This document shows positions 27,585 to 37,676 of a stretch of 64,000 bases of DNA, in pieces. The first letter of the stretch is position 1; every line of letters begins with the position of its first letter. The stretch comes from CBDCTM01 sp965222005 (GTDB lineage Bacteria > Bacteroidota > Bacteroidia > Chitinophagales > Saprospiraceae), in assembly GCA_965222005.1 (NCBI GenBank), contig OZ244935.1, forward strand, positions 1,550,001-1,614,000, given 5' to 3'. Under the pieces are notes generated by a model that did no database searches, was not told where the DNA came from, and saw nothing but the letters and a program-made list of their open reading frames with translations. The translations under genes and the position numbers were made by a program.

Positions 27585-29687
27585 ATGAAATTCCGTGGCC
27601 CGTTCTTTTTCTCCGTTTTTGTACTTGCATTTCTTTTCGGAGCAGCCTATTATCCTTCTCCTGATAGCCCTTCCAACAAAAACAAAGAAGCCATTTTGAT
27701 GCATACTATTCTTGGTGGTCTCAACCAACTTCATTACAGCCCCAAAGCGATCGATGATGAATTTTCGGCAAAAGTCTTTGACCTCTACATAGAAAGGCTG
27801 GATGGCAACCGCCGTTGGTTGACAGCACAGGAAGTTCAACAGCTGAAAGTGTATAAATCGCAATTGGATGATGAAGCCAATGAAGGCACCTATGAGTTTT
27901 TTGATCTTTCCCTGGATTTGCTCAAAAATGGTATTGAAAAGACTCAAAAATACTATCAGGAAATCCTTGCTCAACCCTTTGACTATACCGTAGATGAAAA
28001 AGTAGAGCTGGATGGTGAAAAGAAACCATTTGCCCAAAACGATAAAGAGCTCTATGAATACTGGCGCAAAGCCATGAAGTATGAAACGATGATCCGTCTG
28101 GCCAATAAAATAGGCGAGCAGGAAGAAGAAAGTACAGAAGAAAAGAAAAGCTTTGAAGAACTGGAAAAAGAAGCCCGCCAGGCCGTACTCGAAATTTTTG
28201 ATGATTGGTACAAACGGATCAAAAAACGGCGCCGCTCTGATTATATGAGTTCTTACCTCAATGCAGTGACCAACATCTTTGATCCACACTCCGGATATTA
28301 CGAACCCAAAGACAAGGAAAATTTTGATATCGGTATGTCAGGCACCTTAGAAGGTATTGGCGCCCGACTGCAAACAGACGGCGACTACACCAAAGTTGTT
28401 CATATCGTCCCCGGAGGGCCGGCCTGGAAGCATAAAGAACTCGAAGAAAACGACCTCATCATGAAAGTTTCCCAGGGAGCTGAAAATGCGGTCGATGTTA
28501 CCGGATTCCTCATTGACGATGTGGTCAAGCTGATCCGCGGAAAGAAAGGTACCCCGGTTACGCTTACCGTGAAAAGAGTGGATGGCACTATTGAGGATAT
28601 CACCATCATCCGCGATGTGGTAATACTGGAAGAAGGCTACGCCAAATCTGTGATCCTTGATGTGCCTGGAAAAATTGAAAATGTAGGCTACATCAATCTC
28701 CCCCGTTTCTATGCCGACTTTAGCCATCGCGGCGGACCCAGCTGTGCCAAAGATATTGGCAAAGAATTGGAAAAATTGAAGGCCGAAAACGTCAACGGCA
28801 TCATCCTTGATTTGCGCAACAATGGCGGCGGATCGCTGAGAGATGTAGTGAAAATGTCTGGCTTGTTTATAGAAGAAGGGCCGATCGTTCAGGTGAAATC
28901 CCGCGCCAGAAAAGCAGAAATATTAGAAGACAACGACCCACGGGTTCAATACGGTGGGCCACTCATCGTGATGGTCAATTCATTCAGTGCCTCCGCTTCC
29001 GAAATCCTGGCTGCTGCCTTGCAGGACTATGGCCGCGCAGTGATCGTTGGCAGCAATTCAACCTTTGGCAAAGGGACGGTACAACGCTTTTTTGACCTCG
29101 ATAGAGCTATTCGTGGCAATAATGAAGTCAAGCCGCTGGGTGAAGTGAAAATGACCATTCAGAAATTTTATCGCGTCAATGGCGGATCAACCCAACTGAA
29201 AGGCGTAGTGCCCGACATCGTACTGCCGGATCGCTACCACCTTTTTAAAACGGGTGAACAGGAGCAGGAGTTTGCCCTGGCCTGGACGGAGATTGCTCCC
29301 GTTGACTTTGAGCAGGACGTGCTGCATGTGAAAAATATGAGAAACCTGAAAATGGCTAGTGCCGATAGGGTGAAGGCAAATAAGACCTTTCAAAAAGTGC
29401 TTGAGAATGCCAAGCGGCTGAAAGCCCAGAGCGAAGAATCCAGCTATCCACTCAACATTGAACAATACACGACTCTTCAGGAAAAGCGCGAAACTGATGC
29501 CAAGAAGTATGAAGATATGTTTGAAGATTTAGAAGGGCTTAAGATCAGCAACTTGAAGCCCGACCTTGCGGATATTGAAACCGATGAAGCAAAAGCAGCA
29601 CGCAATGAATCGTTTCTCAAATCTATCCAAAAGGATATTTATATTGACGAAGCGCTATCCATTATGGCTGATATAGTGAATAATTAG
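27585..29687 (+). CDS. prc: Carboxy-terminal processing protease Prc/Tsp (family S41A)
   Basis: A 700-residue periplasmic tail-specific protease. It has an N-terminal signal/anchor (FFFSVFVLAFLFGAAYY), a helical N-terminal domain, a PDZ domain at about 240-330 (GMSGTLEGIGARLQTDG, VPGGPAWK) and the S41 domain. The catalytic Ser is in VNSFSASASEI and the general-base Lys in STFGKGTVQ, giving the Ser-Lys dyad. The extended N- and C-terminal helical parts match the Prc/Tsp type rather than the short CtpA type. Prc trims or degrades envelope proteins, including peptidoglycan hydrolases. It stands alone with a terminator behind it. Confidence 0.93.
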   Translation: MKFRGPFFFSVFVLAFLFGAAYYPSPDSPSNKNKEAILMHTILGGLNQLHYSPKAIDDEFSAKVFDLYIERLDGNRRWLTAQEVQQLKVYKSQLDDEANEGTYEFFDLSLDLLKNGIEKTQKYYQEILAQPFDYTVDEKVELDGEKKPFAQNDKELYEYWRKAMKYETMIRLANKIGEQEEESTEEKKSFEELEKEARQAVLEIFDDWYKRIKKRRRSDYMSSYLNAVTNIFDPHSGYYEPKDKENFDIGMSGTLEGIGARLQTDGDYTKVVHIVPGGPAWKHKELEENDLIMKVSQGAENAVDVTGFLIDDVVKLIRGKKGTPVTLTVKRVDGTIEDITIIRDVVILEEGYAKSVILDVPGKIENVGYINLPRFYADFSHRGGPSCAKDIGKELEKLKAENVNGIILDLRNNGGGSLRDVVKMSGLFIEEGPIVQVKSRARKAEILEDNDPRVQYGGPLIVMVNSFSASASEILAAALQDYGRAVIVGSNSTFGKGTVQRFFDLDRAIRGNNEVKPLGEVKMTIQKFYRVNGGSTQLKGVVPDIVLPDRYHLFKTGEQEQEFALAWTEIAPVDFEQDVLHVKNMRNLKMASADRVKANKTFQKVLENAKRLKAQSEESSYPLNIEQYTTLQEKRETDAKKYEDMFEDLEGLKISNLKPDLADIETDEAKAARNESFLKSIQKDIYIDEALSIMADIVNN

Positions 29688-29710
29688 GCTGCGCTGACAA
29701 AGCCTGTTCG

Positions 29711-29750
29711 AGAGCCGCCATCCCATAAGGATCGCGGCTCTTGTGTTTTT
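29711..29750 (+). terminator. Rho-independent terminator of prc
   Basis: AGAGCCGC (29711-29718) pairs with GCGGCTCT (29734-29741), then TGTGTTTTT. It ends 60 nt before the ABC-F gene. Confidence 0.85.
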
Positions 29751-29809
29751 GGTGATCCTTCATACATTGAGCAGATTTTTAAGTTACTTTGTGTTAAACT
29801 ATCAGCCCA

Positions 29810-31699
29810 GTGAATTACCTCTCACTCGAAGACGTTTCTAAATCATATGGTGAAAAAGTTCTTTTTGACCACCTGAACCTACAGATCAACAAGGGACAGA
29901 AGGTAGCTCTGGTAGCCAAAAACGGCACCGGAAAATCCACGCTGCTGCGCATCATCGCCGGCCTCGAAAGTGCCGAAGGGCAAACCGCCAGCGTATATCT
30001 TCACAAAAATGTACGCATCGCTTACCTGGAGCAAGAGCCCGAGTTCAATGAGGCACAAAACGTAATTGAAGCAGTCTTTGAAGATGACAACCCCCAATTG
30101 CAGGCCATCAAGGTCTATGAACGCTCACTGCTGCACCCCAAGCCCAATAGTACTCAGGCGCAGGAGGAAGCACAGAAAGCCATCAGCCGGATGGATGACC
30201 TGAAAGCCTGGGATATGGAAGCCCGTGTGAAAGAGCTGCTTTCCAAAATGAATGTTGGCGAGCTGGAGCAGAAAGTAAATACCTTATCAGGGGGCCAAAA
30301 AAAGCGGCTTGCCCTGGTCAAAATAATTCTCAACGAACCAGATTTTCTCATCCTCGATGAGCCGACCAATCACCTCGACCTGGAAATGATCGAATGGCTC
30401 GAAGAGTATCTCCAACAAGCGCGCCTTACTATCTTTATGGTGACGCACGACCGCTATTTTTTGGAGCGCATTTGCAATGAGATCGTAGAGTTGGAGCGCG
30501 CAAAAATCTATCGCTACAAAGGCAGCTACAGGGATTTTCTGGAAAAGAAAATGTTGCGCCATGATAATGAATCGGCTGAATTGTCCAAAACGAGGAAGCT
30601 CTACAAAAAAGAATTACAATGGATACGTCGTATGCCCAAAGCTCGTGGTACCAAGGCAAAATCGAGAGTTGACAAATTTCTGGAGATTAAGGAGAAGGCA
30701 CACCAAAACCTGCAATCCAAAGAGATTCAGATCGACATCAAAGGCAGCCGACTGGGTAGCAAGATTTTGGAAGCGCAGTACATCAGTAAAGCCTTTGGGG
30801 ATATTAAAATTGTCAAAGATTTTTTTTACAAGTTTCGCAAAGGAGAGCGGGTAGGCGTGGTCGGACCCAATGGCATTGGCAAAACAACGTTCATAAAGCT
30901 GCTCACCAAAGAGTTGCGCCCCGATAGCGGCAAAGTGATCGTGGGTGGTACGGTAGTGTTTGGCTATTACAATCAGGAAGGCATCCAGCTAAAAGAAGAC
31001 AAGCGCGTGATCGAAGTGATTCGGGATATCGCCGAATATATTCCATTGGATAAAGGCCAAAAGCTGTCTGCCGAACAGCTACTGGAGCGCTTTTTATTTC
31101 CCAGAAAGCAGCAGCAGGTGTACGTTTCGCAGCTCAGCGGAGGTGAGCGTCGTCGGCTCAATCTACTCACGGTTTTGATGCGCAACCCCAACTTTCTCAT
31201 TCTCGACGAACCTACCAACGACCTTGACATCATCACCCTCAACGTGCTCGAAAATTTTCTGCTCGACTTTCCCGGCTGCCTGCTCGTAGTCACACATGAT
31301 CGCTACTTTATGGATAAAATCGTGGAGCATCTGTTCATCTTCGAAGGGGAAGGTAAAATCAAAGACTATAACGGCAATTATTCTGTTTACCGCCAAAAGA
31401 AAAAGGAAGAAGAATACGAAGCCCGTCGGCTGGTGCGGGAAGCACAGCCCCGCGAAAAAAATAAGCGCCAGCGGGAAGATGCTGGCCCCACGCTCAGCTA
31501 CGCGCAGCGCAAAGAGATGAACCGCCTGGAGAAGGAAATCGAAAAACTGGAAAACAAAAAAGCCGAAATCATTGAGCAGTTTAACAATCCTGAGCTCGAA
31601 GCCCCGCAAATCGAAAAGCTATCCATCGAGCTGGGAGAGCTGAATAAAAAGTTGGAAGAGAAAGAAGCGCGCTGGCTGGAATTGGGTGAATTGGCATAA
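29810..31699 (+). CDS. ABC-F family ATPase (Uup-like)
   Basis: A 629-residue soluble protein with two ABC domains and no membrane segment. Domain 1 has Walker A KNGTGKST, signature LSGGQKKR and LILDEPTNHLD. Domain 2 has GPNGIGKTT, LSGGERRR and LILDEPTNDLD. Between them lies the P-site tRNA interaction motif (about 240-320), and the C-terminus (about 550-629) is a coiled coil rich in Glu and Lys, as in Uup. ABC-F proteins act on ribosomes to relieve stalls; the Uup group has also been linked to DNA metabolism. The start is GTG at 29810 (product MNYLSLEDVSKSYGEKVLFD); no ATG lies nearby in frame. Confidence 0.92.
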   Translation: MNYLSLEDVSKSYGEKVLFDHLNLQINKGQKVALVAKNGTGKSTLLRIIAGLESAEGQTASVYLHKNVRIAYLEQEPEFNEAQNVIEAVFEDDNPQLQAIKVYERSLLHPKPNSTQAQEEAQKAISRMDDLKAWDMEARVKELLSKMNVGELEQKVNTLSGGQKKRLALVKIILNEPDFLILDEPTNHLDLEMIEWLEEYLQQARLTIFMVTHDRYFLERICNEIVELERAKIYRYKGSYRDFLEKKMLRHDNESAELSKTRKLYKKELQWIRRMPKARGTKAKSRVDKFLEIKEKAHQNLQSKEIQIDIKGSRLGSKILEAQYISKAFGDIKIVKDFFYKFRKGERVGVVGPNGIGKTTFIKLLTKELRPDSGKVIVGGTVVFGYYNQEGIQLKEDKRVIEVIRDIAEYIPLDKGQKLSAEQLLERFLFPRKQQQVYVSQLSGGERRRLNLLTVLMRNPNFLILDEPTNDLDIITLNVLENFLLDFPGCLLVVTHDRYFMDKIVEHLFIFEGEGKIKDYNGNYSVYRQKKKEEEYEARRLVREAQPREKNKRQREDAGPTLSYAQRKEMNRLEKEIEKLENKKAEIIEQFNNPELEAPQIEKLSIELGELNKKLEEKEARWLELGELA

Positions 31700-31708
31700 A
31701 ATGCCTGC

Positions 31709-32215
31709 CTAGCGGCCAGCTTCTGCCAATTCTCTGATCTTATCTTCCAGCTCAAACTCATCCCCGGGATTGTACCCATTGTGGCTATACACAATATTGC
31801 CCCGCTGGTCGAGTACGAAAGTCATAGGAACAGTCTGAAAGTTGAGGGCGCGGCGCAGCTCCTCCCTGGCATCGGAAAGAATAGTATATTCCCAGCCTTT
31901 GGAGGTAGCCATGGGCTTAACCTTCGGCAAGGCCCGCGCATTATCGATAGTGATGGCCACCAGCTCCATGTCATAGGCTTCTTGCCATTCTCCATAATAT
32001 TCGGCAATCGCATCCAGCTCTTTTTTGCAGGGAGAACACCAGGTCGCCCAAAAGCTGAGTACCGTGATCTTTCCATTTTCAGCATATTCAAGAATATTGA
32101 CGGTTTCGCCATCCAGTGTTTTGACATCCACCTTTGGAAGCGTCTTTTGAGCCAGCAGGCCGTTAGCGAGGAAGAAAGCAAGGAACAAGAGTGTGGTTAA
32201 GCGCATCATTGTCAT
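31709..32215 (-). CDS. TlpA-like periplasmic thioredoxin
   Basis: A 168-residue thiol-disulfide protein. Signal peptide: MTMMRLTTLLFLAFFLANGL. The thioredoxin-fold active site is FWATWCSPCKKEL, with CxxC. The cis-Pro region is TVPMTFVLD. It should reduce or exchange disulfides in the periplasm. The frame is open to 32338, but only the ATG cluster at 32206-32215 gives a signal peptide. It is divergent from the DUF6029 gene, and the Omp28-like product two genes over also carries a CxxC motif, so the three may share a task in cysteine chemistry of envelope proteins. Confidence 0.88.
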   Translation of the reverse strand: MTMMRLTTLLFLAFFLANGLLAQKTLPKVDVKTLDGETVNILEYAENGKITVLSFWATWCSPCKKELDAIAEYYGEWQEAYDMELVAITIDNARALPKVKPMATSKGWEYTILSDAREELRRALNFQTVPMTFVLDQRGNIVYSHNGYNPGDEFELEDKIRELAEAGR

Positions 32216-32458
32216 TAATGGATTTTTAATAATATGGTGTTCGGTAATAAGCTTTGCATTTTTGGGAATTGCGTGGCGAATGTTTTCCAGTCTCACAAAA
32301 AGGCCATAATTTCGCCAAAGCCTTTGCAATTTAAGCATTTTAGGCAGTCTGGCCCCTGTAAAAAAGAGCTTTAACCTATTTTTAACTATGGATGTGACAG
32401 GGTGTAAAATGTACTTTTATTTAGTCAACATTCCTTTTATAGACTAAACCGTCTTTAC

Positions 32459-34126
32459 ATGATTGGCAAAACTACTTTACTAATAAGCCTTTTATATCTT
32501 TTATCTGCATCCTTTGTGGTAGCTCAGGAGAATAACAGCCGCTTTTCCGGTAATCTCGAGGCTAATGGCAATTTTTTTCTCCGCGATACGGCCATCGGTG
32601 CTGCCAATACCCCTCAGTACGACCGACAGCTCTATGGCGCCGATGCCTGGCTCAATCTCAACTACAGTAATTGGGGCTTTGACCTGGGGGTGCGTTTCGA
32701 TTTGTTCAACAACTCCAACCTGCTCAACCCCCAGGGCTCCTACACGGCTGAAGGAATCGGCCGCTGGTTCATCAAAAAGCAGATCAACAAGCTGGGCATT
32801 TCTGTGGGCTATCTGTACGATCAGGTGGGGAGCGGTATCATTTTCAGGGCCTATGAAGAGCGCCCTTTGCTTATCGACAATGCCTTGAAAGGCCTGCGCC
32901 TCACCTACGATTTTTCAGATGATTGGCGCCTAAAAGCCTTCACCGGCCGGCAGAAGCAGCAGTTCGATGTTTACGACTCTGTGCTGAAAGGTGCCAACCT
33001 TGATGGCTTTTACCATGGCGGAGAGCTAAGCAATTGGTCCCTTGCCCCGGGTATTGGGTTGGTCAATCGCACCCTTGATGACAACACAATGAACTCATTG
33101 GTTAACACCATCAATTCCTACTCTATTACGGATAGCATCGCACCAGAATACAATGCCTATGCCTTTTCATTGTACAACACGCTTACAGCAGGGAATGTGA
33201 GCTGGTATGCCGAAGGCGCTTATAAGACGGAAGATGTGTACTTCGACCCACTCGCGCTGAAGACCAACCGGGATGGCTCTACAAGTTTTGGCAAACTGGT
33301 GAAAAATAATGGCTATGTACTGTATAGTAGCCTCAGCTATGCGACCAAAGGGCTGGGCATAACGCTGGAAGGTAAGCACACCGAAAGCTTCAGCTTTCGC
33401 ACTTGGCCCTTTGCCACGGGCAATCGGGCTATGATCAATTTCATCCCACCGATGGCAAGAGTGAACACCTATCGCCTGTTGGCCCGCTATACTCCCGCCA
33501 CGCAGGATTTAGGAGAAAATGCCGTTCAGTTGGATGTGCGCTACTCGCCAAGTCGCAAGTTGAGCTTCAATGTAAATGGAGCCTACATCAGTGATCTCGA
33601 CGGGGAGTTGCTATATCGGGAAGTATTCACAGAGGTGCTGTATAAATACAAACGGAAGTGGCAGCTATTGGGTGGTGTGCAATCGCAGGAATACAACCAG
33701 GAGCGCTATTTGGTAAAACCTCAAAAGGATAATGTAAAAACATGGACGCCTTACGCAGAGTTTCTCTACAAATTTAGCCGCAAAAAATCGCTGCGAACCG
33801 AACTGCAATACATGAGTGCAGAAGAAGATTTCGGCAGTTGGCTGTTTGCACTAGTCGAGTTTGGCATAGCACCGCATTGGACGTTCACGGCCTCTGATAT
33901 GTTCAACATCAGCCCGAACAAGAAAAATGTGGAGGCCCCCCGCGATAGTAAGGGCAAACTACTCAAAGTGCATTATCCGCGCTTTGATGTGTATTATACC
34001 AAAGGCGCCAGCCGTTTTTCTTTGAGCTATGTGAAACAAGTAGAAGGCATAGTATGTGCCGGAGGAATCTGCCGACTGGAACCGGCATTTAGCGGATTTA
34101 AGTTTACGGTAAGTTCCACCTTTTAA
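32459..34126 (+). CDS. DUF6029 family outer-membrane protein
   Basis: A 555-residue protein with a signal peptide (MIGKTTLLISLLYLLSASFV) and long alternating strands of an outer-membrane beta-barrel (WGFDLGVRFDLFNNSNLL, NVSWYAEGAYKTEDVYFD), ending in GFKFTVSSTF with a terminal Phe. The opening SRFSGNLEANGNFFLRD and the motif GYLYDQVGSGIIFRAYEERP fit DUF6029, a Bacteroidota family often found near Omp28-like and TlpA-like genes, as here. The function is unknown. The Omp28 gene follows after 84 nt. Confidence 0.8.
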   Translation: MIGKTTLLISLLYLLSASFVVAQENNSRFSGNLEANGNFFLRDTAIGAANTPQYDRQLYGADAWLNLNYSNWGFDLGVRFDLFNNSNLLNPQGSYTAEGIGRWFIKKQINKLGISVGYLYDQVGSGIIFRAYEERPLLIDNALKGLRLTYDFSDDWRLKAFTGRQKQQFDVYDSVLKGANLDGFYHGGELSNWSLAPGIGLVNRTLDDNTMNSLVNTINSYSITDSIAPEYNAYAFSLYNTLTAGNVSWYAEGAYKTEDVYFDPLALKTNRDGSTSFGKLVKNNGYVLYSSLSYATKGLGITLEGKHTESFSFRTWPFATGNRAMINFIPPMARVNTYRLLARYTPATQDLGENAVQLDVRYSPSRKLSFNVNGAYISDLDGELLYREVFTEVLYKYKRKWQLLGGVQSQEYNQERYLVKPQKDNVKTWTPYAEFLYKFSRKKSLRTELQYMSAEEDFGSWLFALVEFGIAPHWTFTASDMFNISPNKKNVEAPRDSKGKLLKVHYPRFDVYYTKGASRFSLSYVKQVEGIVCAGGICRLEPAFSGFKFTVSSTF

Positions 34127-34210
34127 GCCAAACCATTAATAAGTAATAAGTTCCGAACAGACGCTCTTAGCTATCAGACAATTTGTACCCTTGCATAAAT
34201 ACCTTTGACT

Positions 34211-35050
34211 ATGAAAAATGTTTTTTGGACTATTCTCCTCACGCTTTTTTTCGCCACGTCCTGCGAGGAGATCACCCCCACGATAGATTGCCTGAGCTGC
34301 GAAACAGACGATACAATGCTAGAACCACAGGATCGTCGTGTGTTGGTGGAAGAATATACAGGAGTGAGCTGTGTGAATTGCCCGGCTGCCAATGCCGAGT
34401 TGAAGAACCTGCAAAGTTCGCACAGTGAGCAGATCATCCTCGTTGGTATTCATGCCGGCTTCTTTGCCCGCCCGCTCAGCGAAAGCCAGCTCGACTTTCG
34501 GAATGAGGCCAGCGAAGGGCTTTACGACCTGTTTAACATCCGCGATGAGTATCCTTCGGCCCTCATCAATCGCAAGCCTTTTGGTATGCCTGCAGAGCTA
34601 CAGCAAAACAACTCCACTCAATGGCCCGCCATCATCACGGCCGAGCTGGATAAGGATGCCATCATCAATGTGGAAACAAGCCTTTCTTACGATGATCCCT
34701 CCCGAAGGCTGGATGTGGTTGTTCAACTGGTACCCTTGGAAAACATCAGCGAGCAAGTACATCTCAGCATCATGATCACTGAGAGTGGCCTGGTCGATGC
34801 TCAGGCAGACCAAACGGACGTAGTGCTGGATTATGAGCATTCTCATGTGCTGCGCAGTCTGCTTACAGCAGTAGCGGGCGATCTGGTTGACGCCCCATTC
34901 GAAATGGGAGAGCCCATTAGCCTGAATTATAGCACTAGCTTAGCGGCCGATTGGACTGCCAGCAATTGTAATGTAGTGGCTTTTGCGCACTTCAACGGAG
35001 ATCCTTCTTACGAGGTGCTGCAGGCTTCGGAGGCGCACGTAGCGGAATGA
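34211..35050 (+). CDS. Omp28-related lipoprotein with CxxC motif
   Basis: A 279-residue exported protein. The signal peptide MKNVFWTILLTLFFATSCEE ends in a lipobox Cys, so it is probably a lipoprotein; the ATG at 34211 is preferred over the TTG at 34205. The Omp28 family feature is EEYTGVSCVNCPAANAEL, a thioredoxin-like segment with CVNC. Then comes SALINRKPFGMP and a C-terminal beta domain with VVLDYEHSHVLR. It lies behind the DUF6029 gene and near a TlpA gene. Redox function is suggested by the motif but not shown. Confidence 0.85.
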   Translation: MKNVFWTILLTLFFATSCEEITPTIDCLSCETDDTMLEPQDRRVLVEEYTGVSCVNCPAANAELKNLQSSHSEQIILVGIHAGFFARPLSESQLDFRNEASEGLYDLFNIRDEYPSALINRKPFGMPAELQQNNSTQWPAIITAELDKDAIINVETSLSYDDPSRRLDVVVQLVPLENISEQVHLSIMITESGLVDAQADQTDVVLDYEHSHVLRSLLTAVAGDLVDAPFEMGEPISLNYSTSLAADWTASNCNVVAFAHFNGDPSYEVLQASEAHVAE

Positions 35051-35109
35051 CAAGGGCTTTTACAAGGGCTTTTTAGACAGTTTTTCCTCAAAGCTGACCA
35101 GCATTTTAC

Positions 35110-35117
35110 TATTTTTG
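35110..35117 (+). promoter_or_regulatory. pheT: Probable -7 box of pheT
   Basis: TATTTTTG matches TAnnTTTG, 71 nt before the pheT start at 35189. No strong -33 element is seen. Confidence 0.4.
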
Positions 35118-35188
35118 CCGCGCTGCTGGAGCCCTGAAATCGAACTTTTGATGACCAACAGTCGTTGAAAAGAGCTAAATACCATTGC

Positions 35189-37630
35189 ATGAAAATTTCC
35201 CTAAACTGGCTAAAAAATTACCTGGATATAGATTTGCCTGTCGATGAAATCAGCGAGTTGCTGACCGATATTGGGCTGGAAGTGGAAGGGCTGGAAGTAG
35301 TCGAAAGCATAAAAGGGGGCCTGAAGGGGGTAGTAATCGGAGAGGTATTGAGTTGTGAAAAACATCCCAATGCCGATCGCCTTTCACTTACCCAGGTATC
35401 TATTAAGGGGGAAACTCCCTTGCAGATAGTTTGTGGCGCTCCGAATGTAGCACAAGGCCAAAAAGTAGTAGTGGCTGTGGCAGGTACCACACTTTATACC
35501 GCTCAGGGCGAGGCTTTTACCATCAAAAAAGGAAAAATCAGGGGCGAACTCTCAGAAGGTATGATCTGTGCAGAGGATGAACTGGGGCTGGGTAAGGATC
35601 ACAGCGGCATCATCGTTTTGCCCGATGATGCCGCTGTCGGAGCTGCTGCCAGCGAGTATTTCAACGTTGAGGAAGACAGGGTGTTTGAAATTGGGCTGAC
35701 GCCCAATCGCGCCGATGCCAATTCACATATCGGCGTAGCGAAGGATCTGGCTGCTGCGCTAAAGATCAATCATGGCCATTCCGGTCTCGTCAGGCTCCCC
35801 TCCGTGTCAGGCTTCCAGGTAGATAATAATGACCTGCCTGTGGAGGTGGTAGTCGAAAACACCGCAGCCTGCCCCCGCTACCTGGGCGTTTCGCTCAAAG
35901 GAGTGCAGGTAGGCGAATCGCCTGACTGGCTAAAAAACCGGTTGCATGCCATAGGCCAGAGGCCCGTCAATAATATCGTGGATGTGACCAACTTTGTGTT
36001 GCACGAAACGGGCCAGCCCCTCCATGCCTTTGATGCCGACTACATCAATGGGCATAAAATAATTGTAAAAACGCTGCCTGAAAACAGCCCATTTACTACC
36101 TTGGATGCAGAAGAGCGTAAGCTCAGTGCTGAAGATTTGATGATTTGTGACGGCGATTCCAGGGGGATGTGTATTGCCGGCGTGTTTGGCGGCATCAATT
36201 CGGGTGTCACAGAAGCGACGAAGAATATCTTTTTAGAATCCGCACATTTTGATGCAGGTTGGATTCGGCGAAGCAGCACCCGCCACGGCTTACGTACCGA
36301 TGCGGCTACGCATTTTGAAAAGGGCGTTGACCCCAATGGAGCCGAGTATGCTCTGAAGCGGGCCATTTTGCTTTTTCAGGAAGTGGCTGGCGGAGAAGTG
36401 GCTTCGGAGATTGTAGATGTGTACTCTACGGTCATTCAGCCGGCAGAAGTGGAAGTAAGGTATGAAAACATTAATCGCTTGATTGGCGTATCCATGGGCC
36501 ACCAGCAGGTGCATCACATTTTGGAGGCTTTAGAAATGGAAATTCGGAGCCCATCCGAGGAAGGAATTAAAGTAGCAGTGCCAACCAACAAGCCCGATGT
36601 AGTTCGTGAGGTAGATGTGATAGAAGAAATTTTGAGAATCTATGGGTTCAACAAAGTTCCCTTGCCTAAGCAAATTCGCTTATCATTAGCCACAAGTGCA
36701 GTAGTGGATAAGCGGAAAATACAAAATACGATCAGCGACTTGCTGTCTTCCAATGGCTTCAATGAAATCATGGGCCTTTCGCTCACCCAGTCAAAGTATT
36801 TCAAAGAGCTGCTTCCGGTCGATGAAGCCGAGCTGGTGTATGTACAAAATACCTCCAACGTGCACCTGGATGTGCTACGACCAAGTATGTTGTTCAGTGC
36901 TTTGGAGGCTGTAGTGCACAACCAAAACCGGCAACATCCCGATAGCTGCCTGTACGAATTTGGCCACACCTATCGCAAAGCAGACGACGACTATTTGGAG
37001 CAGCCGCAGCTCACCCTGGTGATGAGCGGGCAGCAGTCAAAAGAAAGCTGGTATCATGAGAAGGAGGCAGCAGTGGATTATTACTATCTGAAAGCTTTTG
37101 TAAACAAGGTGCTGGAAAGGCTGGGCCTGGATAGCTACCAGCATACGGCTTTCAGTTCGGAGGTATGGTCCTATGGCTTGCGCTACCATCGAGGCGAGCA
37201 GGTGTTGGTGGAGTTTGGCAAATTGCAACAGCACATCAGCCGGCAGATGGACATTCGCAGGGAGGTGTACTATGCCGAGTTCAATTGGGCGGCTGTGCTG
37301 AAAGCTTTGGCCAGGCACAAAATTAATTTTGAAGCCCTTAACAAGTATCCTTCGGTGCGGAGGGACCTGGCATTGGTTATCGAAAAAAAGGTTAACTTTA
37401 GTGAAATTGCAGAAATAGCCCGCAAAAAGGGTAAAAAAATATTAAAAGATATTAACTTGTTTGACGTTTATGAAAATGAGGAACAGCTGGGAAAAAACAA
37501 GAAATCGTATGCCGTTAGCTTCATTTTTGAAGATGCTGCTAAAACCCTGAAAGATAAGGAGGTTGAAAAAATAATGAATCAATTGATTCAGAGCTATGAG
37601 CAGGAACTGGGAGCGGTAATTCGAAAGTAA
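35189..37630 (+). CDS. pheT: Phenylalanine--tRNA ligase beta subunit
   Basis: An 813-residue subunit of the alpha2-beta2 enzyme that charges tRNA-Phe. From the N-terminus: MKISLNWLKNYLDIDLPVDE, an OB-fold tRNA-binding domain at about 40-150 (CEKHPNADRLSLTQV), the B3/B4 editing domain at about 210-400 (VDVTNFVLHETGQPLHAFDA), B5, a catalytic-like core, and the FDX-ACB anticodon domain at the end (KYPSVRRDLALVIEKKV). The start at 35189 gives the standard N-terminus; the 8 residues from 35165 are dropped. pheS is not in the window. The genes for a coiled-coil protein, ZapA and RNase Y follow closely. Confidence 0.96.
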   Translation: MKISLNWLKNYLDIDLPVDEISELLTDIGLEVEGLEVVESIKGGLKGVVIGEVLSCEKHPNADRLSLTQVSIKGETPLQIVCGAPNVAQGQKVVVAVAGTTLYTAQGEAFTIKKGKIRGELSEGMICAEDELGLGKDHSGIIVLPDDAAVGAAASEYFNVEEDRVFEIGLTPNRADANSHIGVAKDLAAALKINHGHSGLVRLPSVSGFQVDNNDLPVEVVVENTAACPRYLGVSLKGVQVGESPDWLKNRLHAIGQRPVNNIVDVTNFVLHETGQPLHAFDADYINGHKIIVKTLPENSPFTTLDAEERKLSAEDLMICDGDSRGMCIAGVFGGINSGVTEATKNIFLESAHFDAGWIRRSSTRHGLRTDAATHFEKGVDPNGAEYALKRAILLFQEVAGGEVASEIVDVYSTVIQPAEVEVRYENINRLIGVSMGHQQVHHILEALEMEIRSPSEEGIKVAVPTNKPDVVREVDVIEEILRIYGFNKVPLPKQIRLSLATSAVVDKRKIQNTISDLLSSNGFNEIMGLSLTQSKYFKELLPVDEAELVYVQNTSNVHLDVLRPSMLFSALEAVVHNQNRQHPDSCLYEFGHTYRKADDDYLEQPQLTLVMSGQQSKESWYHEKEAAVDYYYLKAFVNKVLERLGLDSYQHTAFSSEVWSYGLRYHRGEQVLVEFGKLQQHISRQMDIRREVYYAEFNWAAVLKALARHKINFEALNKYPSVRRDLALVIEKKVNFSEIAEIARKKGKKILKDINLFDVYENEEQLGKNKKSYAVSFIFEDAAKTLKDKEVEKIMNQLIQSYEQELGAVIRK

Positions 37631-37676
37631 GATCTAAGATAATGGATATTGTACACAGACCTTCTGGGATAATCGC